Part shown: positions 43,929-53,467 of the stretch, piece after piece | Layout: every line of letters starts with the position of its first letter | Position numbering within the stretch: position 1 is the first letter of the stretch | Assembly (NCBI RefSeq): GCF_900128985.1 | Contig: NZ_FQUC01000003.1 | Coordinates: 186,001-250,000, forward strand | Origin: Indolivaga macrotermitis | GTDB lineage: Bacteria; Bacteroidota; Bacteroidia; Bacteroidales; Dysgonomonadaceae | Direction of reading: 5' to 3' | Length of the DNA stretch: 64,000 nt | Notes under the pieces: model-generated | What the model saw: only the letters and a program-made list of their open reading frames with translations | Told to the model about the DNA's origin: nothing | Databases searched by the model: none | Translations under genes and position numbers: made by a program

Positions 43929-46262
43929 ATGAAAACAAGTTATTTAAAAAAGGTTTTGTTCAATCTATTCTTGTTGTGTTGTACCTCCAGTATGATAGGT
44001 CAAACTATAACAGGTAAAGTTATTGACACAGAATCCTCCGAACCACTCGCTTTTGCTAACGTTATTCTCTTAAATTCTGTTGATTCTACTTTTATTGCAG
44101 GAAGTATAACCGATGATAATGGCTCTTTCTCGTTAAAGGCTTCAAATGCAACAGAAAATTATTTAATTCGAGTACAATATGTAGGATATGAAGCTTTGAC
44201 TTTAAGGGTCGGCTCTGCAAATTTGGGAATACTATCACTTTCTCCAAGCCAGACAACCCTAAAGGAAGTGCAAATTACAGCTTCAGCTAAAACATTCCGG
44301 ATGGAGAATGGAGGTATTTCTGCTGATATTCAGAATAGCAGGCTCAAAGATATGGGCAGTCTTTCCGATGTATTGGGGCAATTACCTTTCATTCTGAAAG
44401 ATCAAGATAATTATACTGTATTTGGCAAAGGGACTCCTGTCTTTTACATTAACAACCGTTTAGTTCGTAATAATATTGAAATACAGAAAATAAGTTCAAA
44501 AGATATCAAGAACGTAACTATAATTACCAGTCCTGGCACAGAGTATGATTCTTCTGTAAATGCCGTTATAAAAATAGAAACTATACGCCCTGTGGGTGAG
44601 GGTATTAGTGGAGATATTTTTACTTACAACAGATACAATAGCAAACTTTCGACATTGAATAACGTTTCACTAAATTACCGAAAAGAAAATTTAGATATTT
44701 TCGGTAGTTTTGGATATGCAGATATGTCTTTTCCTAAAGACAGAATAATTACTAATAGCATATTAACAAATAGCTCTGTTACTAATATTGGAACACAATC
44801 CAAAGAAAAGGATTCTTTCAGACATATTATTCCACAAATAGGATTTAACTATATGATAGATAAGAATCATTCATTTGGTGGTAAGTATGAATACTATAAC
44901 CAACTGAATCTTTCCGGAAAACATAATCAATATATTGAGGTCTTAAAGAATAATCTAAAGGAAAATGAACTTCATTCAGACAAGTGTTATGATGGTAGTA
45001 GTAAAAGCCATTATGTAAATGTTTATTATACTGGCATATTGAGTAAATGGCTGAGTATGAAAGTGGATATTGATTATAAAACAGCAAGTAATGAGAATGG
45101 TACTGATATTAACAACTTGTTAGAAAATGGAACTATTGAAAAGGTTGCAACATCAAATACTGCATCATCGGACCTTTATGCAGCAAAAATCGTTTTGACT
45201 ACCCCTATATGGGATGGAAATCTGGTATATGGTGCGGAAATTTCACATACTAAGAACAGGCAAGACTCATATGTTATCGAAAATGAAGGTGCTCCGGGAA
45301 TTATTCCAAGCAGTAATGATGTTAATCAAAACTTAATTGCAGGTTTTTTATCTTTTGAAAAATCTTTTGGACAGCTTTCGGGAGACATAGGCTTGCGCTT
45401 TGAAAACATTTCTTCTGAGTATATACAAAATGGTAATAAGATACAAGAACAAAGTAAAGATTATCAAAACTTATTTCCCAGCATACGTTTATCATATAAG
45501 CATGACAAATTTCAAACTGAACTTTCATATAGATACACTATTCGAAGACCTAGTTATTCCGATTTGCGAAGTGGTATTGTTTATTTAGCTCCATATTCTT
45601 ATTTTAGTGGCAATCCTTTGCTTCAGCCAACCTATCAGCAGAGCCTGACATTTACATTGATGTGGCAAAAATTCACATTTATGACTGTTTATAGTCATTA
45701 TAAAGATCGTTTTTTTGAAATGATTCCACAACTATATCTGGAAAACTCAATCTTATTAAAACCTGTAAATTTTGACAAAAGTCAGCAATTGTCAATAAGT
45801 TTGAATTACTCCTCAACTGTTGGTATTTGGAACCCAAATATAGAAATTGGGATGGAAAAAGGGTTCATTAAGTTTGGAACTCCGAGTTTGACATATAATG
45901 AACCAATCTTTAAGGCATCTTTACGTAATAATTTGAAAATAAAAGAATGGCAAGTAGGCTGTGATATTCATGGAAGAACAAGGGGCAATAGAGGTCTTGA
46001 ATATCTTGAAAAAAGTTCATGGAATACTAATATATATATAAGCAAGTCTTTTTTGAAAGGGAACTTATCTGTCAATGTTACTGCCAATGATATTTTTAAC
46101 ACTATTGACGACAAGATGAGTATTGCAAATAATAATGTAAATGTTTATTATGACAATTCAATGTATAGAAGAAATGTACAACTGACAGTAACCTATCGCT
46201 TCAATACTTCAAAAAATCGATATAAAGGAAATAGAGCAAGTAATGAGTTAGATAGGTTGTAA
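43929..46262 (+). CDS. Outer-membrane beta-barrel protein with carboxypeptidase-regulatory domain (TonB receptor-like)
   Basis: 777 residues. A signal peptide (1-24) is followed by a carboxypeptidase-regulatory-like domain (about 26-105, VIDTESSEPLAFANVILLNS), a shortened plug (GGISADIQNSRLKDMGSLSDVL, TPVFYINNRLV), and a long barrel of the OMP_b-brl_3 type. Such proteins are relatives of TonB receptors whose ligands are mostly unknown. It follows the TPR/HTH regulator on the same strand, a frequent pairing in Bacteroidetes. AT-rich like its neighbour. No SusD partner is present. Confidence 0.85.
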   Translation: MKTSYLKKVLFNLFLLCCTSSMIGQTITGKVIDTESSEPLAFANVILLNSVDSTFIAGSITDDNGSFSLKASNATENYLIRVQYVGYEALTLRVGSANLGILSLSPSQTTLKEVQITASAKTFRMENGGISADIQNSRLKDMGSLSDVLGQLPFILKDQDNYTVFGKGTPVFYINNRLVRNNIEIQKISSKDIKNVTIITSPGTEYDSSVNAVIKIETIRPVGEGISGDIFTYNRYNSKLSTLNNVSLNYRKENLDIFGSFGYADMSFPKDRIITNSILTNSSVTNIGTQSKEKDSFRHIIPQIGFNYMIDKNHSFGGKYEYYNQLNLSGKHNQYIEVLKNNLKENELHSDKCYDGSSKSHYVNVYYTGILSKWLSMKVDIDYKTASNENGTDINNLLENGTIEKVATSNTASSDLYAAKIVLTTPIWDGNLVYGAEISHTKNRQDSYVIENEGAPGIIPSSNDVNQNLIAGFLSFEKSFGQLSGDIGLRFENISSEYIQNGNKIQEQSKDYQNLFPSIRLSYKHDKFQTELSYRYTIRRPSYSDLRSGIVYLAPYSYFSGNPLLQPTYQQSLTFTLMWQKFTFMTVYSHYKDRFFEMIPQLYLENSILLKPVNFDKSQQLSISLNYSSTVGIWNPNIEIGMEKGFIKFGTPSLTYNEPIFKASLRNNLKIKEWQVGCDIHGRTRGNRGLEYLEKSSWNTNIYISKSFLKGNLSVNVTANDIFNTIDDKMSIANNNVNVYYDNSMYRRNVQLTVTYRFNTSKNRYKGNRASNELDRL

Positions 46263-46490
46263 CTGTTTAGTGAATAGGAAGTCTGTTCAGTAGTTTTTAT
46301 CATGTGAATATGATGAGATAAATTAGATTAAAATTCAAGATAAATAATATTTTCTTGTCAGGAAAGACTATAGCAGGGATTATTGGCTCTATCGGAAAAA
46401 TATACATTCCTATTGAATAGGACATCGAACCCTATTATAATAATTTGTTGATTAAATTTTGCATGCAAATTGCATGTACGGATAAAAAGA
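46263..46490. other. Non-coding stretch between receptor gene and tRNA-Pro
   Basis: No gene is seen. The only structure noticed is the inverted repeat at 46461-46475. Many short tracts of A and T. Confidence 0.5.
46461..46475. repeat. Perfect short palindrome CATGCAA-A-TTGCATG
   Basis: Seven-base arms around a single central A. It could be a binding site for a dimeric regulator, but no promoter or gene start is close on either side. Confidence 0.45.
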
Positions 46491-46520
46491 AAAAGAGTTA
46501 GACAATAACTCTAACTCTTT
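46491..46520 (-). terminator. Terminator of tRNA-Pro
   Basis: AAAGAGTTAG (46491-46500) and CTAACTCTTT (46511-46520) form a perfect ten-base stem with a ten-base loop. Read on the minus strand it lies 13 bases after the tRNA and is followed by TTCTTTTTAT. Confidence 0.8.
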
Positions 46521-46532
46521 AATTCTTAATTG

Positions 46533-46607
46533 TCGGGATACCAGGATTCGAACCTGGGACCCCCTGCTCCCAAAGCAGGTGCGCTAACCGGACTGCGCTA
46601 CATCCCG
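46533..46607 (-). tRNA. tRNA-Pro (anticodon TGG)
   Basis: Folds as a full cloverleaf on the minus strand: acceptor stem CGGGATG/TATCCCG plus discriminator A, D-stem GCGC/GCGC, anticodon stem CCTGC/GCAGG with loop TTTGGGA (anticodon TGG), variable loop GGGTC, and T-stem CCAGG/CCTGG with loop TTCGAAT. CCA is not encoded. Confidence 0.97.
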
Positions 46608-46630
46608 TATTTGATTTCTCAAATGCGATG

Positions 46631-46660
46631 CAAAGGTACAATATATTTTTAAAAAGCAAA
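46631..46660 (-). promoter_or_regulatory. Promoter of tRNA-Pro
   Basis: On the minus strand TTTG (46660-46657) and TACCTTTG (46638-46631) with an 18-base spacer, a near-ideal Bacteroidetes promoter, placing transcription start about 17 bases before the tRNA. Confidence 0.75.
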
Positions 46661-46710
46661 ATTTAGAGCGTATTTTTTTGAAAATATTCTCTGATCAGTA
46701 ATAAAAACAG

Positions 46711-46718
46711 TATTTTTG
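46711..46718 (+). promoter_or_regulatory. Candidate -7 promoter box of aspS
   Basis: TATTTTTG fits TAnnTTTG and lies 43 bases upstream of the aspS start. No well-spaced TTTG -33 element was found. Confidence 0.45.
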
Positions 46719-46761
46719 CATCATTAGAAAATCAGATTTAATTTATAGAAATATTCTTGCT

Positions 46762-48516
46762 ATGTACAGAAGTCATACATGTGGTGAACTGAGGCTTGCC
46801 GACCAAAACAAAGAAGTTATCCTAGCCGGATGGGTACAAAAAGTTCGTAAATTAGGAGGTGGTATTACTTTTGTCGATCTACGAGACCGCTATGGAATTA
46901 CTCAGTTGGCATTTTATAAAGATGCAAATGCAGATCTTTATGAAGAAGCAAATAAATTTGGCCGCGAATGGGTTCTGCAAGTTACAGGTAAAGTTCAGGA
47001 AAGATCCAGTAAGAATAAGAATATACCTACAGGAGAGGTAGAATTGGTTCCGACCAAGGTGACAATACTTAATACATCGGAAGTCCCTCCTTTTACAATC
47101 GAAGATGAAACAGATGGAGGAGACGATATTCGTATGAAATACCGTTATCTGGATTTGAGAAGAAATCCGGTCAGGAATAATCTCGAATTGCGTCATAGAA
47201 TAGCTTTCGAAACAAGAAATTATTTAGATAAGCAAAACTTTTTAGAAGTAGAAACTCCTGTATTAATAGGTTCCACACCTGAAGGTGCCCGAGACTTTGT
47301 GGTTCCATCGAGAATGAACCCGGGCGAATTTTATGCATTACCGCAATCGCCACAATTATTTAAGCAATTGTTGATGGTATCGGGATTCGACCGCTATTTC
47401 CAGATTGTGAAATGTTTCAGGGATGAGGATCTGCGCGCAGACCGCCAGCCCGAATTTACCCAGATAGATTGCGAAATGTCTTATGTCGGTCAGGAAGATG
47501 TCCTTCAGACATTCGAAGGATTAGCAAAATATTTATTCAAGACTGTTAAAGGAATTGATATAGCCAATTTCCCTCGTATGCCATATGCCGAAGCTATGAA
47601 GTATTATGGCTCTGATAAGCCTGATACCCGTTTCGAAATGAAGTTTGTGGAAATCAAAGATTTAACTAAAAATAAAGATTTCGTCGTTTTTGACAGCAGT
47701 GAGTATGTCGGTGCAATATGTGCAAAAGGTTGTGCGGAGTATACCCGTAAGCAACTGGATGAACTGACTAACTTCGTGAAAAAACCTCAGATAGGAGCAA
47801 AGGGACTTGTTTATGTTAAATGTGAAGCCGATGGTAGTTTTAAGTCATCAGTAGACAAATTTTATAATCAGGATGATTTGTCAAAATGGGCAGAACGTTG
47901 TGGTGCAGAAAAGGGAGACCTTATACTTATTATATGCGGAGAAACCGAAAAAGCACAGAAGCAATTATGCGAACTTCGTCTCGAAGTAGGAGAACGCTTA
48001 GGTTTACGTGATAAGAATGTATTCAGTTGCCTTTGGGTTGTCGATTTCCCTCTTTTGGAAAAAGATGAAGAACTGAACCGTTACTTTGCAAAACACCATC
48101 CGTTTACAAGTCCTAAAGAAGAAGACTTACATTTATTGGATTCTGATCCCGGAGCCGTAAGGGCAAGTGCCTATGATATGGTGATAAACGGAGTCGAAGT
48201 AGGAGGTGGATCGGTACGTATCCATGATAGTGCTTTACAAAAGAGAATGTTTTCGGTTCTGGGTTTCACTGAAGAAAAAGCGCAAGAGCAATTCGGATTC
48301 CTGATGAATGCTTTTAAATATGGAGCACCTCCACATGCCGGATTGGCATTTGGTCTGGATCGTTTGGTATCTCTGTTTGCCGGACTCGATTCTATAAGGG
48401 ATTGTATTGCATTTCCTAAGAATAATTCGGGTCGGGACGTTATGATCAACGCTCCGGCAAAACTGGAACCGGAACAATTAGACGAGCTGAATATAAAAGT
48501 GGAGATCAAAGAATAA
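46762..48516 (+). CDS. aspS: Aspartyl-tRNA synthetase
   Basis: Charges tRNA-Asp with aspartate; 584 residues, normal for bacterial AspRS. An N-terminal OB-fold anticodon-binding domain (1-105, [26 protein letters not shown]) is followed by the class II core: motif 1/flipping-loop region ([24 protein letters not shown]), motif 2 ([18 protein letters not shown]) and motif 3 ([12 protein letters not shown]). A GAD-type insertion lies at about 290-420. Single gene with a candidate promoter upstream and a terminator downstream. Confidence 0.98.
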   Translation: MYRSHTCGELRLADQNKEVILAGWVQKVRKLGGGITFVDLRDRYGITQLAFYKDANADLYEEANKFGREWVLQVTGKVQERSSKNKNIPTGEVELVPTKVTILNTSEVPPFTIEDETDGGDDIRMKYRYLDLRRNPVRNNLELRHRIAFETRNYLDKQNFLEVETPVLIGSTPEGARDFVVPSRMNPGEFYALPQSPQLFKQLLMVSGFDRYFQIVKCFRDEDLRADRQPEFTQIDCEMSYVGQEDVLQTFEGLAKYLFKTVKGIDIANFPRMPYAEAMKYYGSDKPDTRFEMKFVEIKDLTKNKDFVVFDSSEYVGAICAKGCAEYTRKQLDELTNFVKKPQIGAKGLVYVKCEADGSFKSSVDKFYNQDDLSKWAERCGAEKGDLILIICGETEKAQKQLCELRLEVGERLGLRDKNVFSCLWVVDFPLLEKDEELNRYFAKHHPFTSPKEEDLHLLDSDPGAVRASAYDMVINGVEVGGGSVRIHDSALQKRMFSVLGFTEEKAQEQFGFLMNAFKYGAPPHAGLAFGLDRLVSLFAGLDSIRDCIAFPKNNSGRDVMINAPAKLEPEQLDELNIKVEIKE

Positions 48517-48540
48517 ATACATCTTCGAATAAGAAAAAAT

Positions 48541-48571
48541 AAGGCCGGTTAATCAATCGGTCTTGTTTTTT
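48541..48571 (+). terminator. Terminator of aspS
   Basis: AAGGCCG (48541-48547) pairs with CGGTCTT (48558-48564), including one G-T pair, with a ten-base loop, followed by GTTTTTT. Confidence 0.75.
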
Positions 48572-48622
48572 ATAGTGAAAAATATGTTAAAAAACATAAA
48601 ACATTACAATATTATTGATACA

Positions 48623-48658
48623 TAAGCATACATATAGTAAGTGTGCTTATTATATTTG
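48623..48658 (+). promoter_or_regulatory. Promoter with overlapping inverted repeat, upstream of the MarR gene
   Basis: TATATTTG (48651-48658) is a -7 box. Immediately upstream, TAAGCATAC (48623-48631) and GTGTGCTTA (48641-48649) form an inverted repeat with one mismatch and a nine-base spacer, filling the region between the -33 and -7 positions. This is where a MarR repressor dimer would block transcription, so it is a likely autoregulatory operator. Confidence 0.6.
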
Positions 48659-48681
48659 CAGCCAATTACAAATATGTAGAA

Positions 48682-49149
48682 ATGAATGATTGTTCTAAAT
48701 TTGATAATCCTGAAGAAGATCTGGGATATTTAATCTGGAGGATTACTAAATATTGGCAGCGAGGGAAGCATCGAATGCTGGATGAATTTGGACTTACCGG
48801 TTCGCAAATGGAGGTTTTAGGGGCTATATTCCATTTGTCGAAAGATGAGAAAGAAGTAACCCAAATATTTTTATCTCAGGAAACAGGGATTGATCCGATG
48901 ACGGTTTCGACAATATTACGGAATCTTCAGAAAAAGGGATTGATTACCCGTAAAGAAAGTAAAATCGACACAAGAGCGAGGGTTGTCGAACTTACTGAAG
49001 AAGGGAGAAGTTTGTTTGCAATGGCACTAACGAAGGTAAAAGAATTGCAAGAGGTCCTTTTCGAAAGCATTGATGTGGATGCTTTGCGAAAACAATTAAA
49101 AATATTATTAAACGAGTTAAATAGATTAAGTATTCATTCAATAAATTAA
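48682..49149 (+). CDS. MarR-family transcriptional regulator
   Basis: Winged-helix regulator of 155 residues from the chosen start. The recognition region reads LSQETGIDPMTVSTILRNLQKKGLI and the wing RKESKIDTRARVVELTEEG, as in MarR proteins. The frame is open to 48643, but that lies in the promoter; ATG at 48682 follows the -7 box by 23 bases. It is the first gene of the efflux operon, 12 bases before the adaptor gene, and probably represses it in the absence of a ligand, as in many marR-linked pumps. Confidence 0.9.
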   Translation: MNDCSKFDNPEEDLGYLIWRITKYWQRGKHRMLDEFGLTGSQMEVLGAIFHLSKDEKEVTQIFLSQETGIDPMTVSTILRNLQKKGLITRKESKIDTRARVVELTEEGRSLFAMALTKVKELQEVLFESIDVDALRKQLKILLNELNRLSIHSIN

Positions 49150-49161
49150 TAAGTGTAAGGT

Positions 49162-50274
49162 ATGGATTTGAAAAAAATGAGTGTCGGTCTTTTCTCGGTA
49201 CTACTGTTGGTGTCTTGTGGAGGTAAACAAGATGCAAAACAAGAAGCACCGGCCAGTGTATATCCTACACTGGTGTTGAGCGCACAGAACGCTCAATTAG
49301 AAACTGTATATCCGGTTACCATTAAGGGACAGGAAGATATAGAAATAAGACCAAGGATTGATGGGTTTATCGAAGCGATTTACGTAGACGAGGGGTCTGT
49401 CGTAAGAAAGGGGCAAACTTTATTTAAAATTAATTCGCCATCGTCGGAGCAGGCATTATCTTCAGCTAAAGCAGCTGTAAATAGTGCACAGGCTTCTGTA
49501 AATACAGCGAAACTGAATGTGGATAGAATACGTCCGCTGGCAGAAAAAGGGATTGTGAGTAAGGTTCAATTAGAAACAAACGAGAATGTGTATCAGTCGT
49601 CTTTAGCAACATTGGCTCAATCGCAGGCAACGTTAGCACAGGCACAGGCTACAATGAGTTGGACGAATGTAACCAGCCCAGTAGACGGAATTGTGGGGGA
49701 AATACCTTACCGTCAAGGAAGTTTGGTTGATAAAGCTAACGCACTTACTACTGTAGCTAATACAAGTAATGTATATGCATACTTCTCTTTGAATGAAAAA
49801 GATTTACTAGGTTTCTTAAGCAATGCAGAAGGAAAAACACAGGCTGAGAAAATTAAAAATATGCCTGAAGTTACTCTGATTCTGGCTGATGGTAGTGTAT
49901 ATCCTGAGAAGGGTAAAATCGAAACAATATCCGGAGTAGTAAATGTATCTACAGGATCTGCCGGATTCAGGGCTGAATTCCCTAATCCTCATGGTTTGTT
50001 GAGAAGTGGTGCAAGCGGTAAAGTAAGCATCCCGAGACATCTTGACAATGTATACGTTATACCACAGAAGGCGACATTCAGCCAGCAAGATAAAGTCTTG
50101 GTTTATAAAGTCGAAGGAGACTCGGTTATGCAGTCATTAATAACAGTTTCTGTTATGCCTGACGGAAAGAGCTATGCAGTAACAAGTGGTCTGAAAGATG
50201 GTGACCGTATCGTTACCGATGGTGTAGCAACTTTATCAAATGGTAAAAAAATCAAGATAGAGAACCAGCAATAA
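49162..50274 (+). CDS. RND efflux periplasmic adaptor (membrane-fusion protein), lipoprotein
   Basis: AcrA/MexA-type adaptor of 370 residues linking the pump to the outer-membrane channel. Lipobox LLVSC with Cys19. The biotinyl-lipoyl-like halves (RPRIDGFIEAIYVDEGSVVRKG about 68-89, and VTSPVDGIVGEI about 172-183) flank an alpha-hairpin (about 95-165) rich in A, Q and S. Then follow beta-barrel and membrane-proximal domains. Tightly placed between the MarR gene and the pump gene. Confidence 0.95.
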   Translation: MDLKKMSVGLFSVLLLVSCGGKQDAKQEAPASVYPTLVLSAQNAQLETVYPVTIKGQEDIEIRPRIDGFIEAIYVDEGSVVRKGQTLFKINSPSSEQALSSAKAAVNSAQASVNTAKLNVDRIRPLAEKGIVSKVQLETNENVYQSSLATLAQSQATLAQAQATMSWTNVTSPVDGIVGEIPYRQGSLVDKANALTTVANTSNVYAYFSLNEKDLLGFLSNAEGKTQAEKIKNMPEVTLILADGSVYPEKGKIETISGVVNVSTGSAGFRAEFPNPHGLLRSGASGKVSIPRHLDNVYVIPQKATFSQQDKVLVYKVEGDSVMQSLITVSVMPDGKSYAVTSGLKDGDRIVTDGVATLSNGKKIKIENQQ

Positions 50275-50296
50275 AAAATTAAAACAGTAAAATACA

Positions 50297-53200
50297 ATGT
50301 TAAAGACATTTATAGAAAGACCGGTGCTATCGACCGTGATCTCTATTATCATCGTGGTATTAGGGATTATCGGACTAGTAACCCTTCCTATTGAACAATA
50401 TCCGAACATTGCTCCTCCTACAGTTGTAGTTAGTACTACATATAGTGGGGCCAATGCAGATGTGGTGATGAATAGTGTGATTGTACCTATCGAAGAACAA
50501 GTGAACGGGGTAGAAGGTATGACATACATGACATCATCTGCCACAAATAACGGACAGGCTACAGTTACAGTATACTTTAAGCAGGGAGTAGACCCTGATA
50601 TTGCTGCTGTAAACGTGCAAAACATGGTTGCGCGCGCTACACCCTTATTGCCATCGGAAGTTGTTTCTGTGGGGGTAACCGTAAGAAAACAACAAAGTAG
50701 TACGATTCTTTTCTTGGCATTGTCAAGTGATAATCCCGATTACGATGGGGAGTTTATACAGAACTATGCCAATATCAATATCTTACCACAGATCAAGCGT
50801 GTATATGGGGTAGGGGATGCCAATGTATACGGAGCGAAAGACTATTCGATGCGTGTATGGTTGAAACCCGACCTTATGACTACCTATAAGATTGCGCCGG
50901 AAGAAATAATTGCAGCATTGAATGATCAGAATATAGAAGCCGCTCCGGGTGAGTTGGGTCAAAATAGCGATCAGTCGTTTCAGTATACCCTTAAGTATAC
51001 AGGGCGGTTAAAGACAGCAGAACAATTCGGTAACGTTATAGTTAGAGCAAATGATGGCCATATACTAAGGGTTAAGGATGTAGCCGATGTAGAATTAGGC
51101 TCACTTAACTATACAGTGCATTCGGCTACAAACGGTTCTGAATCAGTCGTTATTGCAATCAGTCAAACTGCGGGTTCTAATGCACAGGAAGTAATTGAAA
51201 ACATTCAGAAGGTTCTCGAAACAGAGTCTAAGACATTCCCTAAAGGGATGAAAGTGACTTACTTGATGAATGCCAATGATTTCTTGGATGCATCAATCGA
51301 AAAGGTTATTCACACATTGATAGAAGCATTCTTACTGGTGTTCCTTGTTGTGTTTGTATTCCTTCAGGACTTCAGATCGACATTGATACCTGCAATAGCC
51401 GTACCGGTGGCGATTATCGGAACATTCTTCTTCTTGCAGATGTTCGGGTTCTCTATCAACCTTCTTACATTGTTTGCACTTGTACTGGCAATCGGTATTG
51501 TGGTGGATGATGCTATTGTCGTCGTCGAGGCAGTCCACGCTCAGCTTGATGCAGGAGAAAAAGATCCGAAAGTAGCGACAATGGCAGCGATGAAAGAAAT
51601 TGCTCCGGCGATCGTTTCTATCACATTGGTTATGTCGGCAGTATTTATTCCTGTCAGCTTTATCGGAGGTACCAGTGGTATTTTCTACAAGCAGTTCGGT
51701 TTAACTCTGGCTATCTCCATTGTAATTTCTGCGATCAATGCATTGACATTAAGTCCGGCTCTTTGTGCCTTATTCTTAAAAGGACACGATGAAGAGCACG
51801 GGCAGAAGAAGAGTTTACTGAAACGTTTCTACTATAGCTTTAATATCGCATTTAATTCGGCTACTCAGAAATATAAGTCAAGCTTACAATTCTTAGGAAG
51901 ACGTGGTCATAGATGGATTACTGTTGCTATTATAGCTGTAAGTTCTTTCCTTTTAGTTTTCTTGATGAAACAAATACCAACAGGATTTGTGCCACAGGAA
52001 GACGGTGGAGGTGTAATGGGGATGATAACTTTACCTCCGGGAGCATCTCTGGAACGGACAGATTCATTAGTGGCAGAAGTTACTGCTATTGCAAAAAGTA
52101 TCGAAGGTGTAAATGATGTTACCAGTATTGCCGGTGTTAGTTTTATGAGTGGTCTGGGTAGCTCGTATGCTTCTGTCATCATAAAAATGGTGCCTTGGAA
52201 TGATCGTAAAATTAATACAAATGAGGTGGCAGCGATGCTAACGGAAAAAACCTCGCATATACAGAATGCAACATTTATGTTCTTTGGTATGCCTACTCTG
52301 CAAGGGTTCGGTTTGAGTACAGGGGTCGAAATGCAGCTTCAGGACAAAACTGGTGGAGATATAAATAAATTTTATGATATAACCACAAACTTCTTGAACG
52401 AAGTGAGGAAGAGTGAGTCTGTGATGATGGCTATGACAACCTTTAATCCTAACTTCCCTCAAAAGGAGATCGAAGCTGATATTCCTAAAATTAAGCAATC
52501 GGGCTTGACATTGACTCAGGTTATGACAGCCATGCAGGCTTATATCGGTAGTATGTATATCTCGAATTTCAACCTATACGGAAAGCAATTCAGGGTTATG
52601 GTACAGGCCTCTCCCGAATACCGTGCTAGTATGTCTGACTTGGATAAGTTATATGTACAGACCGGCTCAGGAGAAATGGCTCCTATCACCGAATTCCTGA
52701 AAATTACAGATGTATCAGGACCTCAAGCCTTGACCCGTTTCAATATGTTCTCGTCAATGAGTGTTACCATTATCCCTAACTTCTATAAAGGATATAGTAC
52801 CGGTGACGTTATACAATTGGTAGATCAGGTGGGTAAAGATGTTTTACCGGAAGGTTATGGTTATGAATATTCAGGTATGACCCGTGAAGAGGTTAATACA
52901 GGTAGTCAGACAATACTTATCTTCGGACTTTGTTTGATATTCGTATATCTGCTGCTTGCAGCCCTTTATGAAAGTTATATACTTCCGCTGGCGGTAATAT
53001 TCTCATTACCTGTCGGTCTTGCCGGAGTATTTATATTCATCTTTGTCGCGATGTTAGGAGGTAGCGGTATCGTTAATAACATCTATGTTCAGATATCGCT
53101 CGTCATGTTGATAGGGCTGTTGGCTAAGAATGCTATTCTTATTGTAGAGTACGCGATCCAGCGTCGTCAGCAAGGTATGAGTATCGTTGAGTCTGCCGTG

Positions 53201-53467
53201 AATGGTGCTGTTGCACGTCTCCGTCCTATCTTGATGACATCGTTTGCGTTTATCTTTGGTCTTATGCCTTTGATGTTCGCATCGGGTGCAGGTGCTATTG
53301 GTAACCGTTCTATCGGTATCAGTGCTATCGGTGGTATGTTTATCGGTACGATGATCGGGGTGTTGGTTATTCCATCACTGTATATCATCTTCCAAACTAT
53401 ACAGGATAAATTCAGTAAGTCAGGCATGATTAATTCTAATGACGAGGTAGTGAATAGAAAACAATGA
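50297..53467 (+). CDS. RND multidrug efflux pump, AcrB/MexB (HAE1) type
   Basis: Inner-membrane drug/proton antiporter of 1056 residues with 12 membrane helices and two large periplasmic loops. It starts MLKTFIERPVLSTVISI, as HAE1 pumps do, and carries the proton-relay aspartates in IGIVVDDAIVVVEAVH (D404, D405). GFVPQEDGG follows the large loop, and LVMLIGLLAKNAILIVEYA (split around residue 945) holds the partner lysine. Substrates are likely hydrophobic antibiotics, bile salts or dyes, which the sequence does not settle. Its stop overlaps the next start by four bases. Confidence 0.96.
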   Translation: MLKTFIERPVLSTVISIIIVVLGIIGLVTLPIEQYPNIAPPTVVVSTTYSGANADVVMNSVIVPIEEQVNGVEGMTYMTSSATNNGQATVTVYFKQGVDPDIAAVNVQNMVARATPLLPSEVVSVGVTVRKQQSSTILFLALSSDNPDYDGEFIQNYANINILPQIKRVYGVGDANVYGAKDYSMRVWLKPDLMTTYKIAPEEIIAALNDQNIEAAPGELGQNSDQSFQYTLKYTGRLKTAEQFGNVIVRANDGHILRVKDVADVELGSLNYTVHSATNGSESVVIAISQTAGSNAQEVIENIQKVLETESKTFPKGMKVTYLMNANDFLDASIEKVIHTLIEAFLLVFLVVFVFLQDFRSTLIPAIAVPVAIIGTFFFLQMFGFSINLLTLFALVLAIGIVVDDAIVVVEAVHAQLDAGEKDPKVATMAAMKEIAPAIVSITLVMSAVFIPVSFIGGTSGIFYKQFGLTLAISIVISAINALTLSPALCALFLKGHDEEHGQKKSLLKRFYYSFNIAFNSATQKYKSSLQFLGRRGHRWITVAIIAVSSFLLVFLMKQIPTGFVPQEDGGGVMGMITLPPGASLERTDSLVAEVTAIAKSIEGVNDVTSIAGVSFMSGLGSSYASVIIKMVPWNDRKINTNEVAAMLTEKTSHIQNATFMFFGMPTLQGFGLSTGVEMQLQDKTGGDINKFYDITTNFLNEVRKSESVMMAMTTFNPNFPQKEIEADIPKIKQSGLTLTQVMTAMQAYIGSMYISNFNLYGKQFRVMVQASPEYRASMSDLDKLYVQTGSGEMAPITEFLKITDVSGPQALTRFNMFSSMSVTIIPNFYKGYSTGDVIQLVDQVGKDVLPEGYGYEYSGMTREEVNTGSQTILIFGLCLIFVYLLLAALYESYILPLAVIFSLPVGLAGVFIFIFVAMLGGSGIVNNIYVQISLVMLIGLLAKNAILIVEYAIQRRQQGMSIVESAVNGAVARLRPILMTSFAFIFGLMPLMFASGAGAIGNRSIGISAIGGMFIGTMIGVLVIPSLYIIFQTIQDKFSKSGMINSNDEVVNRKQ

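Noticed and set aside
46533-46607. tRNA-Pro as the attachment site of an integrated element covering 40.5-46.5 kb
   Set aside because: No repeat of the tRNA 3' end and no integrase or mobility gene was found on the other side of the stretch.
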